Part shown: piece after piece, positions 16,981 to 25,776 of the stretch | Numbering within the stretch: the first letter of the stretch is position 1 | Layout of the letters: each line of letters begins with the position of its first letter | Source of the DNA: Parasphingorhabdus sp. | Lineage (GTDB): Bacteria > Pseudomonadota > Alphaproteobacteria > Sphingomonadales > Sphingomonadaceae | Direction of reading: 5' to 3' | Assembly: GCA_030373505.1 (NCBI GenBank) | Contig: JAUCYS010000001.1 | Span: forward strand, 124,001 to 188,000 | DNA length: 64,000 nt | The notes under the pieces: model-generated | What the model was told of the DNA's origin: nothing | The model's database searches: none | What the model saw: only the letters and a program-made list of their open reading frames with translations | Program-made: the position numbers and the translations under genes

Positions 16981-17832
16981 ATGACCATTGATCTCGATCT
17001 CCTTATCAAAGCCTATGCGTCGGGAATCTTTCCGATGGCCGATGCCCGGGACGACCCGGAAACCTTCTGGGTCGAACCCAAGGCCCGGGCCGTCATTCCG
17101 CTCGACAATTTCCGGCTGTCGCGCTCGCTGCGCAAAACCATCAGGTCCGACCGTTTCCGGGTGACCGCCGACGCGGCGTTTTCCGATATCATCGCAATTT
17201 GCGCCGAGCAGGCCGGGGACCGGCGAGAAACATGGATCAATGCCGAAATCGAGGACGCGTTCAACCAGCTGCACCGGCTGGGCCATGCGCACAGCATCGA
17301 ATGCTGGTTGCCGGATGAAGAGACCGGGGAGGACCGGCTGGCGGGCGGTCTTTACGGTCTGGCTATTGGCGGGGCCTTTTGCGGGGAGAGCATGTTTTCC
17401 CGAGCCCGGGATGCTTCGAAAGTGGCCCTGGCATGGCTGGTCGCCCGGTTAAAGGTTGGCGGATTTCCGCTGCTTGACTGCCAGTTCATGACCGACCATC
17501 TGGCCTCGCTGGGGGCGATTGAAATCAGCCAGCAAGCCTATTTGGAAGAGCTGAAACGGGTCAGGGGCTATGTACCGTCGCCGGTTTCGGCGATCAGATC
17601 GCCGATCGGATCGGCAGGCTCGGCCGCCGGAGCGGGTCTGGCTGCGGACGGCGGCCTGGCGGCTGGCGCCGCAGGGGATTCTGCTGTCGGCTCGGTCTCG
17701 TTCGGTGCGCTGGATGCGCTATTGGCGAGATTGGACGAGGAGGTGCGCGGTGCGGTCGGATCCGATGAGTCATCTGGCGACTCTTCTTCGCCCGGGAAGC
17801 TCATCGCGCAACTCTTGACCCAGACGTCATAG
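16981..17832 (+). CDS. aat: Leucyl/phenylalanyl-tRNA--protein transferase with long C-terminal tail
   Basis: 283 residues. The first 200 or so are Aat: DLLIKAYASGIFPM, FWVEPKARAVIPL, GGLYGLAIGGAFCGESMFS and FPLLDCQFMTDHLASLGA. It adds Leu or Phe to proteins with N-terminal Lys or Arg, marking them for ClpAP via the N-end rule. The last 85 residues are Ala/Gly/Ser-rich low complexity and are encoded opposite the tail of the DUF2155 gene (265-base antisense overlap). E. coli Aat is about 234 residues, so the tail is extra. Confidence 0.93.
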   Translation: MTIDLDLLIKAYASGIFPMADARDDPETFWVEPKARAVIPLDNFRLSRSLRKTIRSDRFRVTADAAFSDIIAICAEQAGDRRETWINAEIEDAFNQLHRLGHAHSIECWLPDEETGEDRLAGGLYGLAIGGAFCGESMFSRARDASKVALAWLVARLKVGGFPLLDCQFMTDHLASLGAIEISQQAYLEELKRVRGYVPSPVSAIRSPIGSAGSAAGAGLAADGGLAAGAAGDSAVGSVSFGALDALLARLDEEVRGAVGSDESSGDSSSPGKLIAQLLTQTS

Positions 17833-18308
17833 ATCGGATGCTCGACCACGTTCAGGGACGGTGATTCCCGGAACAGCCAGCCGGAGAACACCCGCTTCCA
17901 CTGATCGTCACCCGACCGGTTGGGCGGGCGTTCATTGACCAGAAGCTGGACAAAGGCACCCTGTTCGGGCGTCATTTCCCAGGGAGCGGTGCGTTCGCAG
18001 GCCCGCAGGCGGACGATCGCGCGACCGATTCGGACCGACTGGCCGGGCCGCAGCTCGAGATCCCGGGTCAGGCCATTGCGCTTGTTGAGAAAGCCGAGCG
18101 TTGCAACGCGCTCCGCCATCGGCGTGCCGATCTGTTCGGTCACCGGAGCGACCAGATCGCCGTCGGTTGCGGCAAGCTTCCGCTTTTCCGCCGCCTGGCC
18201 AGTGGCATGTTCATCGATCTGATCGCTGTCGAACCAGCCGCAGCCGGCCAGCAAAAGCGTCGCTGCGAGCACCGATAATGAAAGGGAGTGACGGACCATG
18301 CCTGTCAT
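17568..18308 (-). CDS. DUF2155 lipoprotein
   Basis: 246 residues from the ATG at 18308, which overlaps the upstream stop as ATGA. A lipoprotein signal (LSVLAATLLLAGC, lipobox LAGC) is followed by the DUF2155 domain (GRAIVRLRACERTAPWE to HPIYDVWVKSCAMSFPGE), which carries two cysteines that may pair. After it comes a Pro/Ala/Ser-rich tail of about 75 residues encoded antisense to the end of aat. The domain is conserved in alphaproteobacteria beside NDUFA12 genes; its function is unknown and a role in the envelope is inferred from the signal. Confidence 0.88.
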   Translation of the reverse strand: MTGMVRHSLSLSVLAATLLLAGCGWFDSDQIDEHATGQAAEKRKLAATDGDLVAPVTEQIGTPMAERVATLGFLNKRNGLTRDLELRPGQSVRIGRAIVRLRACERTAPWEMTPEQGAFVQLLVNERPPNRSGDDQWKRVFSGWLFRESPSLNVVEHPIYDVWVKSCAMSFPGEEESPDDSSDPTAPRTSSSNLANSASSAPNETEPTAESPAAPAARPPSAARPAPAAEPADPIGDLIAETGDGT

Positions 18309-18712
18309 TCCGCTTCGGCGGGATTCCACGATTCATAATCGCCGGTCGCGGCCGCACGGTGTCCTCCGTGTTCCAGCGCGCCTGCGGGGCGATAGGCCCG
18401 CGCGGTACCGGTCAGATTGCCGCTTGGCTCTTTTTCCCAGATGCGTGCCGGTGGCAGATAGCTCTCCGGAATGTCGTCAAAACTGTGATGCAGCCAGCCA
18501 TGCCATTCGGGGGGGACCCGGCTGGCGTCATTGGCGCCATTGTAGATGACCCAGCGCTGTCCGGCAGGATGGCGGCTGTCGGTTTTCTTCGCCTGGAAAT
18601 ATTTGTTGCCAAAGATGTCCTCGCCGACGGATTTGCCGTTGCGGGCGCTGAACAGGCTGGTGCCGATCGTGGCACCGTCCCACCAAGTGAATATTTTCGC
18701 CAATATGCTCAT
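18305..18712 (-). CDS. NDUFA12/B17.2-like NADH:ubiquinone oxidoreductase accessory subunit
   Basis: 135 residues. FTWWDGATIGTSLFSARNGK, GEDIFGNKYFQAKK, RWVIYNGANDASRVPPEW and HGWLHH are the NDUFA12 signature known from mitochondrial and alphaproteobacterial complex I. It is a supernumerary subunit on the peripheral arm near the 4Fe-4S subunits. It is the first gene of a coupled pair with the DUF2155 gene (ATGA overlap). The core nuo genes are not in this window. Confidence 0.93.
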   Translation of the reverse strand: MSILAKIFTWWDGATIGTSLFSARNGKSVGEDIFGNKYFQAKKTDSRHPAGQRWVIYNGANDASRVPPEWHGWLHHSFDDIPESYLPPARIWEKEPSGNLTGTARAYRPAGALEHGGHRAAATGDYESWNPAEAE

Positions 18713-18793
18713 GTCGCTCGCTTAGCCCCGCAGCCATGCGCTCCGCAATGAAAAAATGTCAAACAGCAAGCAGGGTCGCCGAGGCGCAGATCG

Positions 18794-19306
18794 TCATTGC
18801 CAGGTGACGGTGTTACCCGGCGCGAGGCCCAGCTCGGCAGCCCTGCCCGCAGCGATTTCGAGAACGGTGGCAACCGGTTCATTGGAACGCACCGGATCCA
18901 GCGAATAGGGCGTGGTATTGGCCGCAATCGATTCGATCGTCCCGTCCCTTCGGATGAAGATAATATCGAGCGGTATCACGGTATTCTTCATCCAGAAGCT
19001 GGCAACGCGATCTTCGGGGAAGGGGAAGATCATGCCCTTGTCGGGGGCCAGCCGGGTGCGGAACATCAGGCCCTGTGCCTGTTCGGCACCGGTCGCCGCC
19101 ACTTCCACAACAAAATCATGGATCGCGTCGGAGGTCTGGATAGCGAGGGGCACCTGCTTGAGGCCCGCCTCGGACAGCGGCAATTCGCCTTGCTCGCTTT
19201 GCGGGCTGGCGGCCGCCGTATCGCCAGTCCGCGCGTAACAGCCGGACAGGCTGGCCGTCACGACCAGACTCAGGGAAAGCGCGAGCGCCTTTGAGATTTT
19301 TATCAT
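18794..19306 (-). CDS. DUF192 lipoprotein
   Basis: 170 residues. The N-terminus (ALALSLSLVVTASLSGC) is a lipoprotein or Sec signal. The DUF192 barrel follows: EQAQGLMFRTRLAPDKGMIFPF, FWMKNTVIPLDIIFI and the end GLAPGNTVTW. The family is widespread, secreted and of unknown role. It is about 80 bases upstream of NDUFA12 and follows the cold-shock gene on the same strand, suggesting one leftward transcript from the csp gene. Confidence 0.88.
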   Translation of the reverse strand: MIKISKALALSLSLVVTASLSGCYARTGDTAAASPQSEQGELPLSEAGLKQVPLAIQTSDAIHDFVVEVAATGAEQAQGLMFRTRLAPDKGMIFPFPEDRVASFWMKNTVIPLDIIFIRRDGTIESIAANTTPYSLDPVRSNEPVATVLEIAAGRAAELGLAPGNTVTWQ

Positions 19307-19323
19307 CTATATGCTTTTCTGTT

Positions 19324-19944
19324 TCAGTCCGGGGCCGGCAGGCATACCTGTACGGCCATATGACCGCGATTACCGTCCTTTATGCGGACGAGCAAATGCT
19401 GGCCCGGAACGATTTCGCCGATGCCGGCGTCCCGAAGGGTTTCCATGTGGAGAAAAATATCGCCGTCAAAGTCTTCGCTTATCAGAAAGCCATAGCCTTT
19501 GGCACGGTTAAACCATTTGACCTCGGCGTGGGTGAAATCGGAATCCTCATCGACAATATGCACGGACTGGCGCGCGCGGGCGGCAGCCGAGGGATCGTTT
19601 CGCGGGCCGCATTCGGAAAGGTCAATATCGAGAATTCTTGTGGCCTGCAGACCTTTGGGTGCCACCGCATATTCGCATGTCACCACCGCCATTTCCGGCA
19701 ATTCCCTTGTGCCCAGGGATTCCAGCAGGCTCCAGTGCACCAGAATATCCGATTGCGGGAGCGCGTCCTTGTCCTCTGAAAGGTCATTGTGAGGGACGAT
19801 GAAACCGAAGCCGCGGTGGCTGTCAAACCATTTCACTCGCCCCGTGGCGCGCCGCATCGCGCTATCGGACGAGGAAGGACTCTCTTCTCTGTCATGGCGC
19901 GCAGGACTATCCGCAGGGTCTGATTCCGCAAACAAGCTGGCCAC
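19324..19944 (-). CDS. Protein with two cold-shock domains
   Basis: 206 residues from the GTG at 19944, chosen because GGAG lies 8 bases upstream; an in-frame ATG at 19857 would also keep both domains. Two cold-shock domains are visible: [20 protein letters not shown] with [10 protein letters not shown], and [19 protein letters not shown] with [10 protein letters not shown]. Each carries an RNP1-like KGYGFI/RGFGFI motif for single-stranded nucleic acid. Double-CSD proteins are typical of alphaproteobacteria (Caulobacter CspC/CspD type). The AT-rich stretch upstream (19990-20040) could form a long leader. Confidence 0.88.
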   Translation of the reverse strand: MASLFAESDPADSPARHDREESPSSSDSAMRRATGRVKWFDSHRGFGFIVPHNDLSEDKDALPQSDILVHWSLLESLGTRELPEMAVVTCEYAVAPKGLQATRILDIDLSECGPRNDPSAAARARQSVHIVDEDSDFTHAEVKWFNRAKGYGFLISEDFDGDIFLHMETLRDAGIGEIVPGQHLLVRIKDGNRGHMAVQVCLPAPD

Positions 19945-20096
19945 GATGCATCTCCGAACAAAACTAAGCCAAATCAAATGTCTATCACATTTCGACTCGC
20001 CCCCTAGTATATATCACAATAATATTAAACTGGCGATTCTTCACCGCAATGGAGTCAATCCCCATTAGGCGGTCTGTGTACTTGCGTCGGTCAGGA

Positions 20097-20615
20097 TCAG
20101 TTTTCCGCCGTTATTTCCTCTCCCGGCCTTGCGAAAACAAAGCGGCTGGCCAGATCAAAGTCATGGCCTGCCCTCAGGAAGGCCTGCAGTTGCTTGCGGC
20201 ATATATCCGCATCCTGCTGCCGATCAGAATAGGGGCCTATTTTCCGTTTGCGAGCGAATTTATCGGCCGCGATCCATTTGTTCGATTCACTGATCTGATA
20301 GGCCTCGCGCCCGTCCGCTTCGCTGATACCCGCTTGATAAAGGGCATGCGACACCCGGCGGGTGCCATAGCCGCGACGGATGAGCGCCGAGGCCTTGTTC
20401 TGGGCGTATAGGGCGTCGTCAATATAGCCCTGATCGACGAAGCGTTCGATCAGCTGTTCAACGGCAGGGGGCTCCTCACCCCGCCATTCCCGTTCGCGGA
20501 TTTTGCGGTGAAGATAATCGGCCAGTTTTTTCCGGCTCGTGGCATATCGTTCGACATAGCGTATGGCCAGCCGCTGCAAGCTTTCCTGATCTAACGTTTT
20601 AACGCTGTTTTTCAA
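20097..20615 (-). CDS. recX: Regulatory protein RecX
   Basis: About 172 residues of RecX family repeats: LAIRYVERYATSRKKLADYLHRKI, QLIERFVDQGYIDDALYAQN and SALIRRGYGTRRVSHALYQAGI. RecX caps and disassembles RecA filaments. The start is uncertain: no ATG fits and the candidates are TTG 20615, TTG 20630 and GTG 20657. The frame stays open rightward through the antisense of the next gene, but that extension is not coding. recA is not adjacent. Confidence 0.8.
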   Translation of the reverse strand: MKNSVKTLDQESLQRLAIRYVERYATSRKKLADYLHRKIREREWRGEEPPAVEQLIERFVDQGYIDDALYAQNKASALIRRGYGTRRVSHALYQAGISEADGREAYQISESNKWIAADKFARKRKIGPYSDRQQDADICRKQLQAFLRAGHDFDLASRFVFARPGEEITAEN

Positions 20616-20691
20616 CGGTTTGGCTTTCAAGTATGACGCGTGCCCTTTTTGTGCCACAGTCGGGCCGAAATTTAAACGCCAGAGGCTAGCA

Positions 20692-20805
20692 ATGACCTTG
20701 GTAAAAGCGGCTGAAGGACGTGAAAAAGGCAATATTCGCGTCCTTGCCGAACAAAAGAGACTGATTTTGGAGAGGCTGGACCTCCCGGAAATGGAAATTG
20801 GATGA
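20692..20805 (+). CDS. Possible 37-residue peptide coupled to the fatty-acyl-AMP ligase gene
   Basis: A short frame (MTLVKAAEGREKGN to EMEIG) begins at an ATG with AGAGGC 5 bases upstream, and its stop overlaps the ATG of the next gene as ATGA. It is charged, predicted helical and has no recognised family. It may be a real small protein, a leader peptide coupling translation, or just open leader sequence. Low confidence. Confidence 0.3.
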   Translation: MTLVKAAEGREKGNIRVLAEQKRLILERLDLPEMEIG

Positions 20806-22532
20806 CCGAATTGACACCAACTCCGACTTTGGACGAGCTGCCGCGGCGCTTCTCCGACTTTGACACTCTGGGCGAAGCCCTGGATTATGCAGCGCAAGGA
20901 CAAAAGGGTTTCAACTTCCACGATGCCCGCGGTTCGCTTGTCCGTGTTTATCCGTTCCGCGAATTGCGGGATGACGCGATCGTGGCGGCAAAGCGCCTGA
21001 TCGCATCCGGGATAAAGCCCGGCGACCGGGTCGCGCTGATCGCCGACACGGAGCCCCAGTTCTGCGCGCTGTTTTTTGGCGCGGTCTATGCCGGTGCCTT
21101 GCCGGTCCCCTTGCCCTTGCCCACCTCCTTCGGCGGCAAGGAAAGCTATATCGACCAGATCGGCGTGCAGCTGGACAGTTGCGACCCGGCGATATTGCTG
21201 TTTCCGGACGAAATTGCCGAACTGGCGGGTGCCGCCGGCCAGTCGCGTGCCATTCCCGCGCACGGATGGGATGGCTTTGCCGACCAGGACGCTCCCGACG
21301 TTTCCTTGCCGACCGCCAGCAGCAGCGATATTGCCTATCTGCAATATTCCAGCGGCTCGACCCGCTTTCCGCATGGTGTTGCGGTTACCCACAAGGCGTT
21401 GCTGCACAATCTGGGATCGCATGCCCATGGCATGCTGATCGGAGACAGCGATCGCTGCATTTCCTGGCTGCCATTCTATCATGATATGGGGCTGGTCGGC
21501 TGTTTCCTGTCGATGGTCGCCAACCAGGTCTCGACCGATTATCTCAAGACTGCGGATTTCGCGCGCCGGCCGCTGTCGTGGCTCGACCTGATTTCCCGCA
21601 ATCCCGGCACCTCCTGCAGTTTTTCGCCGACCTTCGGCTATGAGATTTGCGCTCGCCGGATCGGCAGCCAGTCCAATGTCCAGGAACGGTTCGACCTGTC
21701 TCGCTGGCGGCTGGCCGGCAATGGCGCGGACATGATCCGTCCTGATGTGATGCAGCGTTTCACCGATGCCTTCGCGCCGGCAGGGTTTGACGCCAAGGCC
21801 TTTTTGCCGAGCTATGGTCTGGCCGAAGCCACCCTTGCCGTGACGCTGATGCCGTCCGGTGAAGGCATGGAAGTGGAACTGGTCGAGGAAACCGAGCTTT
21901 CCGGCGAGAAGAAGAGCGACGGCAGCCGCCCGAAACGCTTCCGCGCAATCGTCAATTGCGGCAAGCCCGTGCGCGATACGCAGCTGGAGATTCGCGCCGA
22001 AAATGGCGCGGTTCTGGCGGAAAAAACCGTTGGCAAGGTCTGGATGAAGGGCCCCGCGGTGATGGAAGGCTATTATCGCGACCAGGAAGCGACCGATGCC
22101 TGTCTCGTCGACGGCTGGCTCGATACCGGGGACATGGGCTATCTGTCGAACGGCTATCTTTACATCGTTGGCCGCGCCAAGGACATGATCATCATCAACG
22201 GCAAAAACCACTGGCCGCAGGATATCGAGTGGGCGGTGGAACAACTGCCCGGATTCAAGGCGGGCGATATCGCCGCCTTTGCCATCACGACTCCGGGCGG
22301 CGAGGAAACGCCGGCCGTGCTTGTGCAATGCCGGACCTCGGACGAGATCGAGCGGCTGCGGTTGTGGAACGAGATTCGTGAGAAGGTGAGAGCGATTACC
22401 GGGATGAACTGCGTGATCGAGCTGGTGCCGCCACGCACCCTGCCACGCACCAGTTCCGGCAAGCTGAGCCGTGCGAAGGCGCGAAACCTGTATCTTTCCG
22501 GCGATATTCAGCCTTATGCGGTCGCGGCCTGA
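20802..22532 (+). CDS. Fatty-acyl-AMP ligase (FAAL/FadD32-like)
   Basis: 576 residues, the FAAL length. The adenylation core is visible: YLQYSSGSTRFPHG (P-loop), SWLPFYHDMGLVG, FSPTFGYEICARR and the C-terminal DMIIINGKNHWPQDIEW with the lysine in SSGKLSR. FAALs differ from acyl-CoA ligases in giving the acyl-adenylate, usually for transfer to an acyl carrier protein. No carrier protein or polyketide synthase gene is adjacent, so the acceptor is unknown; lipid or sphingolipid synthesis is possible. It is divergent from recX. Confidence 0.9.
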   Translation: MTELTPTPTLDELPRRFSDFDTLGEALDYAAQGQKGFNFHDARGSLVRVYPFRELRDDAIVAAKRLIASGIKPGDRVALIADTEPQFCALFFGAVYAGALPVPLPLPTSFGGKESYIDQIGVQLDSCDPAILLFPDEIAELAGAAGQSRAIPAHGWDGFADQDAPDVSLPTASSSDIAYLQYSSGSTRFPHGVAVTHKALLHNLGSHAHGMLIGDSDRCISWLPFYHDMGLVGCFLSMVANQVSTDYLKTADFARRPLSWLDLISRNPGTSCSFSPTFGYEICARRIGSQSNVQERFDLSRWRLAGNGADMIRPDVMQRFTDAFAPAGFDAKAFLPSYGLAEATLAVTLMPSGEGMEVELVEETELSGEKKSDGSRPKRFRAIVNCGKPVRDTQLEIRAENGAVLAEKTVGKVWMKGPAVMEGYYRDQEATDACLVDGWLDTGDMGYLSNGYLYIVGRAKDMIIINGKNHWPQDIEWAVEQLPGFKAGDIAAFAITTPGGEETPAVLVQCRTSDEIERLRLWNEIREKVRAITGMNCVIELVPPRTLPRTSSGKLSRAKARNLYLSGDIQPYAVAA

Positions 22533-22623
22533 GCGGCACGACTGAGTCCTGCCGCTCAGCCATTGCCGAAAAATTTAGGCCAGTCCTTACGTTTCGCTAA
22601 GAATTTCGCCCTATACAGGGCCA

Positions 22624-24993
22624 GTGTTAAAAACGATCACTCAACCTGGTTTGCCAAAGGTAATTCCGCTTCGCGTGTTGCTTGGCCTTTCTGATCCTCC
22701 AGGAGTGGACTGGGGGCGGATTCGGGCTCTGCAGTTCAATGGCAATAATGAGCATGGTTTTCTGAAGATCGTTGCCGCGATCGTCTGCGGCCTGTTGATG
22801 GTTCAGTTGGGCATCGGCCAGGTCAACATATGGTTTCTTGGTCTGTGGCTCGCAGGTTTGGCTGCATTATATATTTACGCTCACCTGCTGTATCGGAAAC
22901 AGTCGGCATGGCAGCGCAAAACGATCAACCGTTCCGAGTTGACCAAGGTTTATCTTGTTTCCCTTGCCGGTGGCTCGCTGTGGGGTGTCGGGTTCTTGCT
23001 GTTCGCATTCAGCACGAACCTCATGACCATGATACCGATATGGGCGATCATCATCTGCCTGATGGTCGGTTCCGCGATGCTTCTGTCAAATGTGCCGCTC
23101 AGCAGCATTTTGTTCATATCATCCTCCAGCGCGGCCATGATTTTTGGCTGGTTGTATATCGGCAGCCCCCATTTGGCATTGGCTACACTGGCCATCGCCG
23201 TATTGCTTATTTCCGGCTGCCTGATGACGGGTCGATCATTCATTGAAAGACGGGTTGCGGAAGCCAGTCTCACCGAGAAAAGCGAAGTCGTGAGCCTGTT
23301 GCTCAAGGAATTTGAGGATACCGGCGCCGACTGGCTTTGGCAGACGGATACATCGCGCCGGATAACGCATGTCTCGCCGCGTTTTGCCCATGCGCTGGGG
23401 CAGCCGGCAGAGCAGATCGAAGGCAAGCCGTTTCTGCAACTGGTTGCCGGAGAATCCTGGGAAAGCGGCAAATTCTCGACAGCCTTGCACGAACTGGCGG
23501 AAAAGCTGAAACGGCGGGACAGCTTCAGCAACATGCTGGTGCCTGTCCAGATCAACGGCGAAAACCGCTGGTGGGAATTGTCCGCTTCGCCAAAGCTGGA
23601 TGATAATGGCACCTTCCACGGATTCCGCGGCGTCGGGTCGGATATTACCGAACAGCGGGAATCGGCGGACAAAATCTCGCATTTGGCCAGATTTGACACG
23701 CTGACCCGCCTGCCAAACCGTCTGCAACTGACCGACACCCTCGGCAAGGCCATGCAAGAGGCGGAAAAGTGGAACGGGCGCTACGGCTTCATGATGATCG
23801 ACCTTGACCGGTTCAAGGCGGTGAACGACACGCTTGGTCATCCGGTGGGTGACCGGTTGCTGGCACGGGTATCTGATCGGCTGCGATCGATCATGACCGA
23901 CAACGAACTATGCGGCCGGCTGGGCGGCGATGAATTTGCCGTAGTGGTCAAGGACGCAGGCGACACCCATTATATGGAATTGCTGGCCAGCAAGATCATC
24001 GAGGTACTGTCGCGGCCCTATGAGGTCGACCAGCACACGCTGTTCATCGGCGCCAGCGTCGGCACGGCGATAGGCCCAAGAGATGGTCGTACGGTCGAAA
24101 TGCTGATGCGCAGTGCCGACCTGGCCCTGTATCGATCGAAGGATCAGGGCGGCGGCGCATTCACGCATTACGAGCCACAGCTTCACGTGCAGGCAGAAGA
24201 ACGGCGAGTCATGGAAATGGCCTTGCGCAAAGCCATGAAGAATGACGAGTTTTTGCTCCACTACCAGCCCGTCGTCAGCGCGGATTCCGGCGGCATTGTC
24301 GGCTTCGAGGCGCTGCTGCGCTGGAACAATCCCGAGTTCGGATCCGTCTCGCCGGCCAAATTCGTGCCCTTGGCGGAAGAGGCCCGGCTGATTGTGCCGA
24401 TCGGGGAGTGGGTATTGCGCACGGCGTGCAAGGAAGCCATGGGGTGGCCCTCCACGGTCAAGGTCGCGGTCAATGTTTCCGCAGACCAGCTCACCGAAGT
24501 GAATTTCCTGTCGATGGTGGTCTCCGCGCTCGAGGAAAGCGGGCTTCCGCCTAGTCGCCTGGAGATAGAAGTGACCGAGAGTATCTTCATGCACGAGGGC
24601 AATGGCGCGGCAGCAACGCTCGACCAGATCATCGCTCTGGGGATCAACCTGTCGCTCGATGATTTCGGCACCGGCTATTCCTCGCTCGGCTATCTGCGCA
24701 AGACGCGATTCTCGACGATCAAGGTCGATCGCAGCTTTGTTCAGGGAGCCGCGAAAAATGCACCCGAAAGCCTCGCGATTATCCGCGCGGTTGTGGCGAT
24801 GGCAGACGCGCTCGGCATGTCCACCACCGCAGAGGGAGCCGAGACGGAAGAAGAGGTCCAGATGATACGCCGGCTTGGCTGCCGCAAGATCCAGGGCTAT
24901 TATTTCGGCCGGCCGATGATCGCCGAAGACGCGAAAAATCTGTTCGGCGAACTGGACGCGCCGCAGCTGCAATATGATAAAAAATCGGCCTAG
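22624..24993 (+). CDS. Membrane-bound PAS-GGDEF-EAL protein (c-di-GMP synthase/phosphodiesterase)
   Basis: 789 residues from the GTG at 22624; no nearby ATG fits. About five membrane spans occupy residues 45-200, then a PAS domain (about 222-340, DWLWQTDTSRRITHVSPRF), a GGDEF domain with intact GGDEF at 434-438, and an EAL domain with E562-A-L. Both active-site signatures are complete, so it could make or degrade c-di-GMP, and the PAS would sense the signal. The PilZ protein at 12364 is a possible receptor. The start is provisional because the ribosome site is weak. Confidence 0.93.
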   Translation: MLKTITQPGLPKVIPLRVLLGLSDPPGVDWGRIRALQFNGNNEHGFLKIVAAIVCGLLMVQLGIGQVNIWFLGLWLAGLAALYIYAHLLYRKQSAWQRKTINRSELTKVYLVSLAGGSLWGVGFLLFAFSTNLMTMIPIWAIIICLMVGSAMLLSNVPLSSILFISSSSAAMIFGWLYIGSPHLALATLAIAVLLISGCLMTGRSFIERRVAEASLTEKSEVVSLLLKEFEDTGADWLWQTDTSRRITHVSPRFAHALGQPAEQIEGKPFLQLVAGESWESGKFSTALHELAEKLKRRDSFSNMLVPVQINGENRWWELSASPKLDDNGTFHGFRGVGSDITEQRESADKISHLARFDTLTRLPNRLQLTDTLGKAMQEAEKWNGRYGFMMIDLDRFKAVNDTLGHPVGDRLLARVSDRLRSIMTDNELCGRLGGDEFAVVVKDAGDTHYMELLASKIIEVLSRPYEVDQHTLFIGASVGTAIGPRDGRTVEMLMRSADLALYRSKDQGGGAFTHYEPQLHVQAEERRVMEMALRKAMKNDEFLLHYQPVVSADSGGIVGFEALLRWNNPEFGSVSPAKFVPLAEEARLIVPIGEWVLRTACKEAMGWPSTVKVAVNVSADQLTEVNFLSMVVSALEESGLPPSRLEIEVTESIFMHEGNGAAATLDQIIALGINLSLDDFGTGYSSLGYLRKTRFSTIKVDRSFVQGAAKNAPESLAIIRAVVAMADALGMSTTAEGAETEEEVQMIRRLGCRKIQGYYFGRPMIAEDAKNLFGELDAPQLQYDKKSA

Positions 24994-25018
24994 CGGCGCT
25001 GGGCCTCGCTATTTTTTT
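24991..25018. terminator. Weak bidirectional terminator between GGDEF-EAL and parA-like genes
   Basis: TAGCG and CGCTA arms flank a GC-rich loop and are followed by ATTTTTTT on the plus strand. It covers the stop codons of two convergent genes (24993 and 25009). The stem is short, so the call is tentative. Confidence 0.4.
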
Positions 25019-25740
25019 GTCAGTCGCTTTTCAATGCCGCGCCAAATCCGGGCATAGGCCCGGGCAGCCGTGCTCTGCGGCGCAAAACTGCCGACCGGCT
25101 GCTGCAATTTTGTCATATGTTCGACCGCGCTCGACATCGGGATGACCGGCCATTTCGGATTGCGGACCAGGCCCTGTTTGTGGATCGACCGCCGCCGGTC
25201 GACCATGTTGTAGACCGGGAGCAGCGGGGCATGTTTCTTGCCGCTGCCGTCTAAGAACATCTGCACGTCGACAAGCGCGCGTTCGGAGAGCGGGGAGGGA
25301 ATGACCGGGACAATCACGATATCGGCGTTGCGCAGAATTTGCTCGCTAGTTTCGGTCAGTCCCGGCGGGCAATCGAGGATGATCCGGTCATAATTCTTGC
25401 CGATTTGCCTGAGCAATTTTCCGAGATGCCGTTTCTTGCTGATCTGGAAGAACAGCCGGTCTAGCCCGCGCAGCGACACATCTGCTGCCAGAAGGTCCAG
25501 ATTGTTTATTTCGGTCGGCCGGATTAGTTTTTCCGGTTTGACATTGCCGGCGATCATGGCGCGAGCCCGGTCCTTTTCCGTCTGATCCCCCCTGAGAATG
25601 AACGAGGCTGCGCCCTGCGGGTCAAGATCCCAGAGCAGGGTCCGGCGGGAGCTTCCGACCGCGCTGTTCCATGCCAGATTGACGGCCGAGCAGCTTTTGC
25701 CGACGCCCCCCTTCATGCTGTAGACTGCGATTACTGCCAT
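25009..25740 (-). CDS. ParA-family ATPase without ParB
   Basis: 243 residues. The deviant Walker A motif KGGVGKS (residues 10-16), the switch DLDPQGAAS and RIILDCPPGLTETSEQILRNAD mark a ParA/Soj-type ATPase of short form. There is no N-terminal DNA-binding domain and no parB or parS evident nearby, so it is not the chromosomal partition locus. Such orphans position other cargo (chemoreceptors, cellulose or polysaccharide machinery, plasmids). GGGGAAACTG precedes the ATG. Confidence 0.88.
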   Translation of the reverse strand: MAVIAVYSMKGGVGKSCSAVNLAWNSAVGSSRRTLLWDLDPQGAASFILRGDQTEKDRARAMIAGNVKPEKLIRPTEINNLDLLAADVSLRGLDRLFFQISKKRHLGKLLRQIGKNYDRIILDCPPGLTETSEQILRNADIVIVPVIPSPLSERALVDVQMFLDGSGKKHAPLLPVYNMVDRRRSIHKQGLVRNPKWPVIPMSSAVEHMTKLQQPVGSFAPQSTAARAYARIWRGIEKRLTKK

Positions 25741-25776
25741 CAGTTTCCCCGGTCTGTATCGCCACTGCGGTTTTCG

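Noticed and set aside
20630-22328. Leftward extension of the recX frame to 743 codons
   Set aside because: The extra part is antisense to the fatty-acyl-AMP ligase and carries no domain, so it is not a fusion protein.
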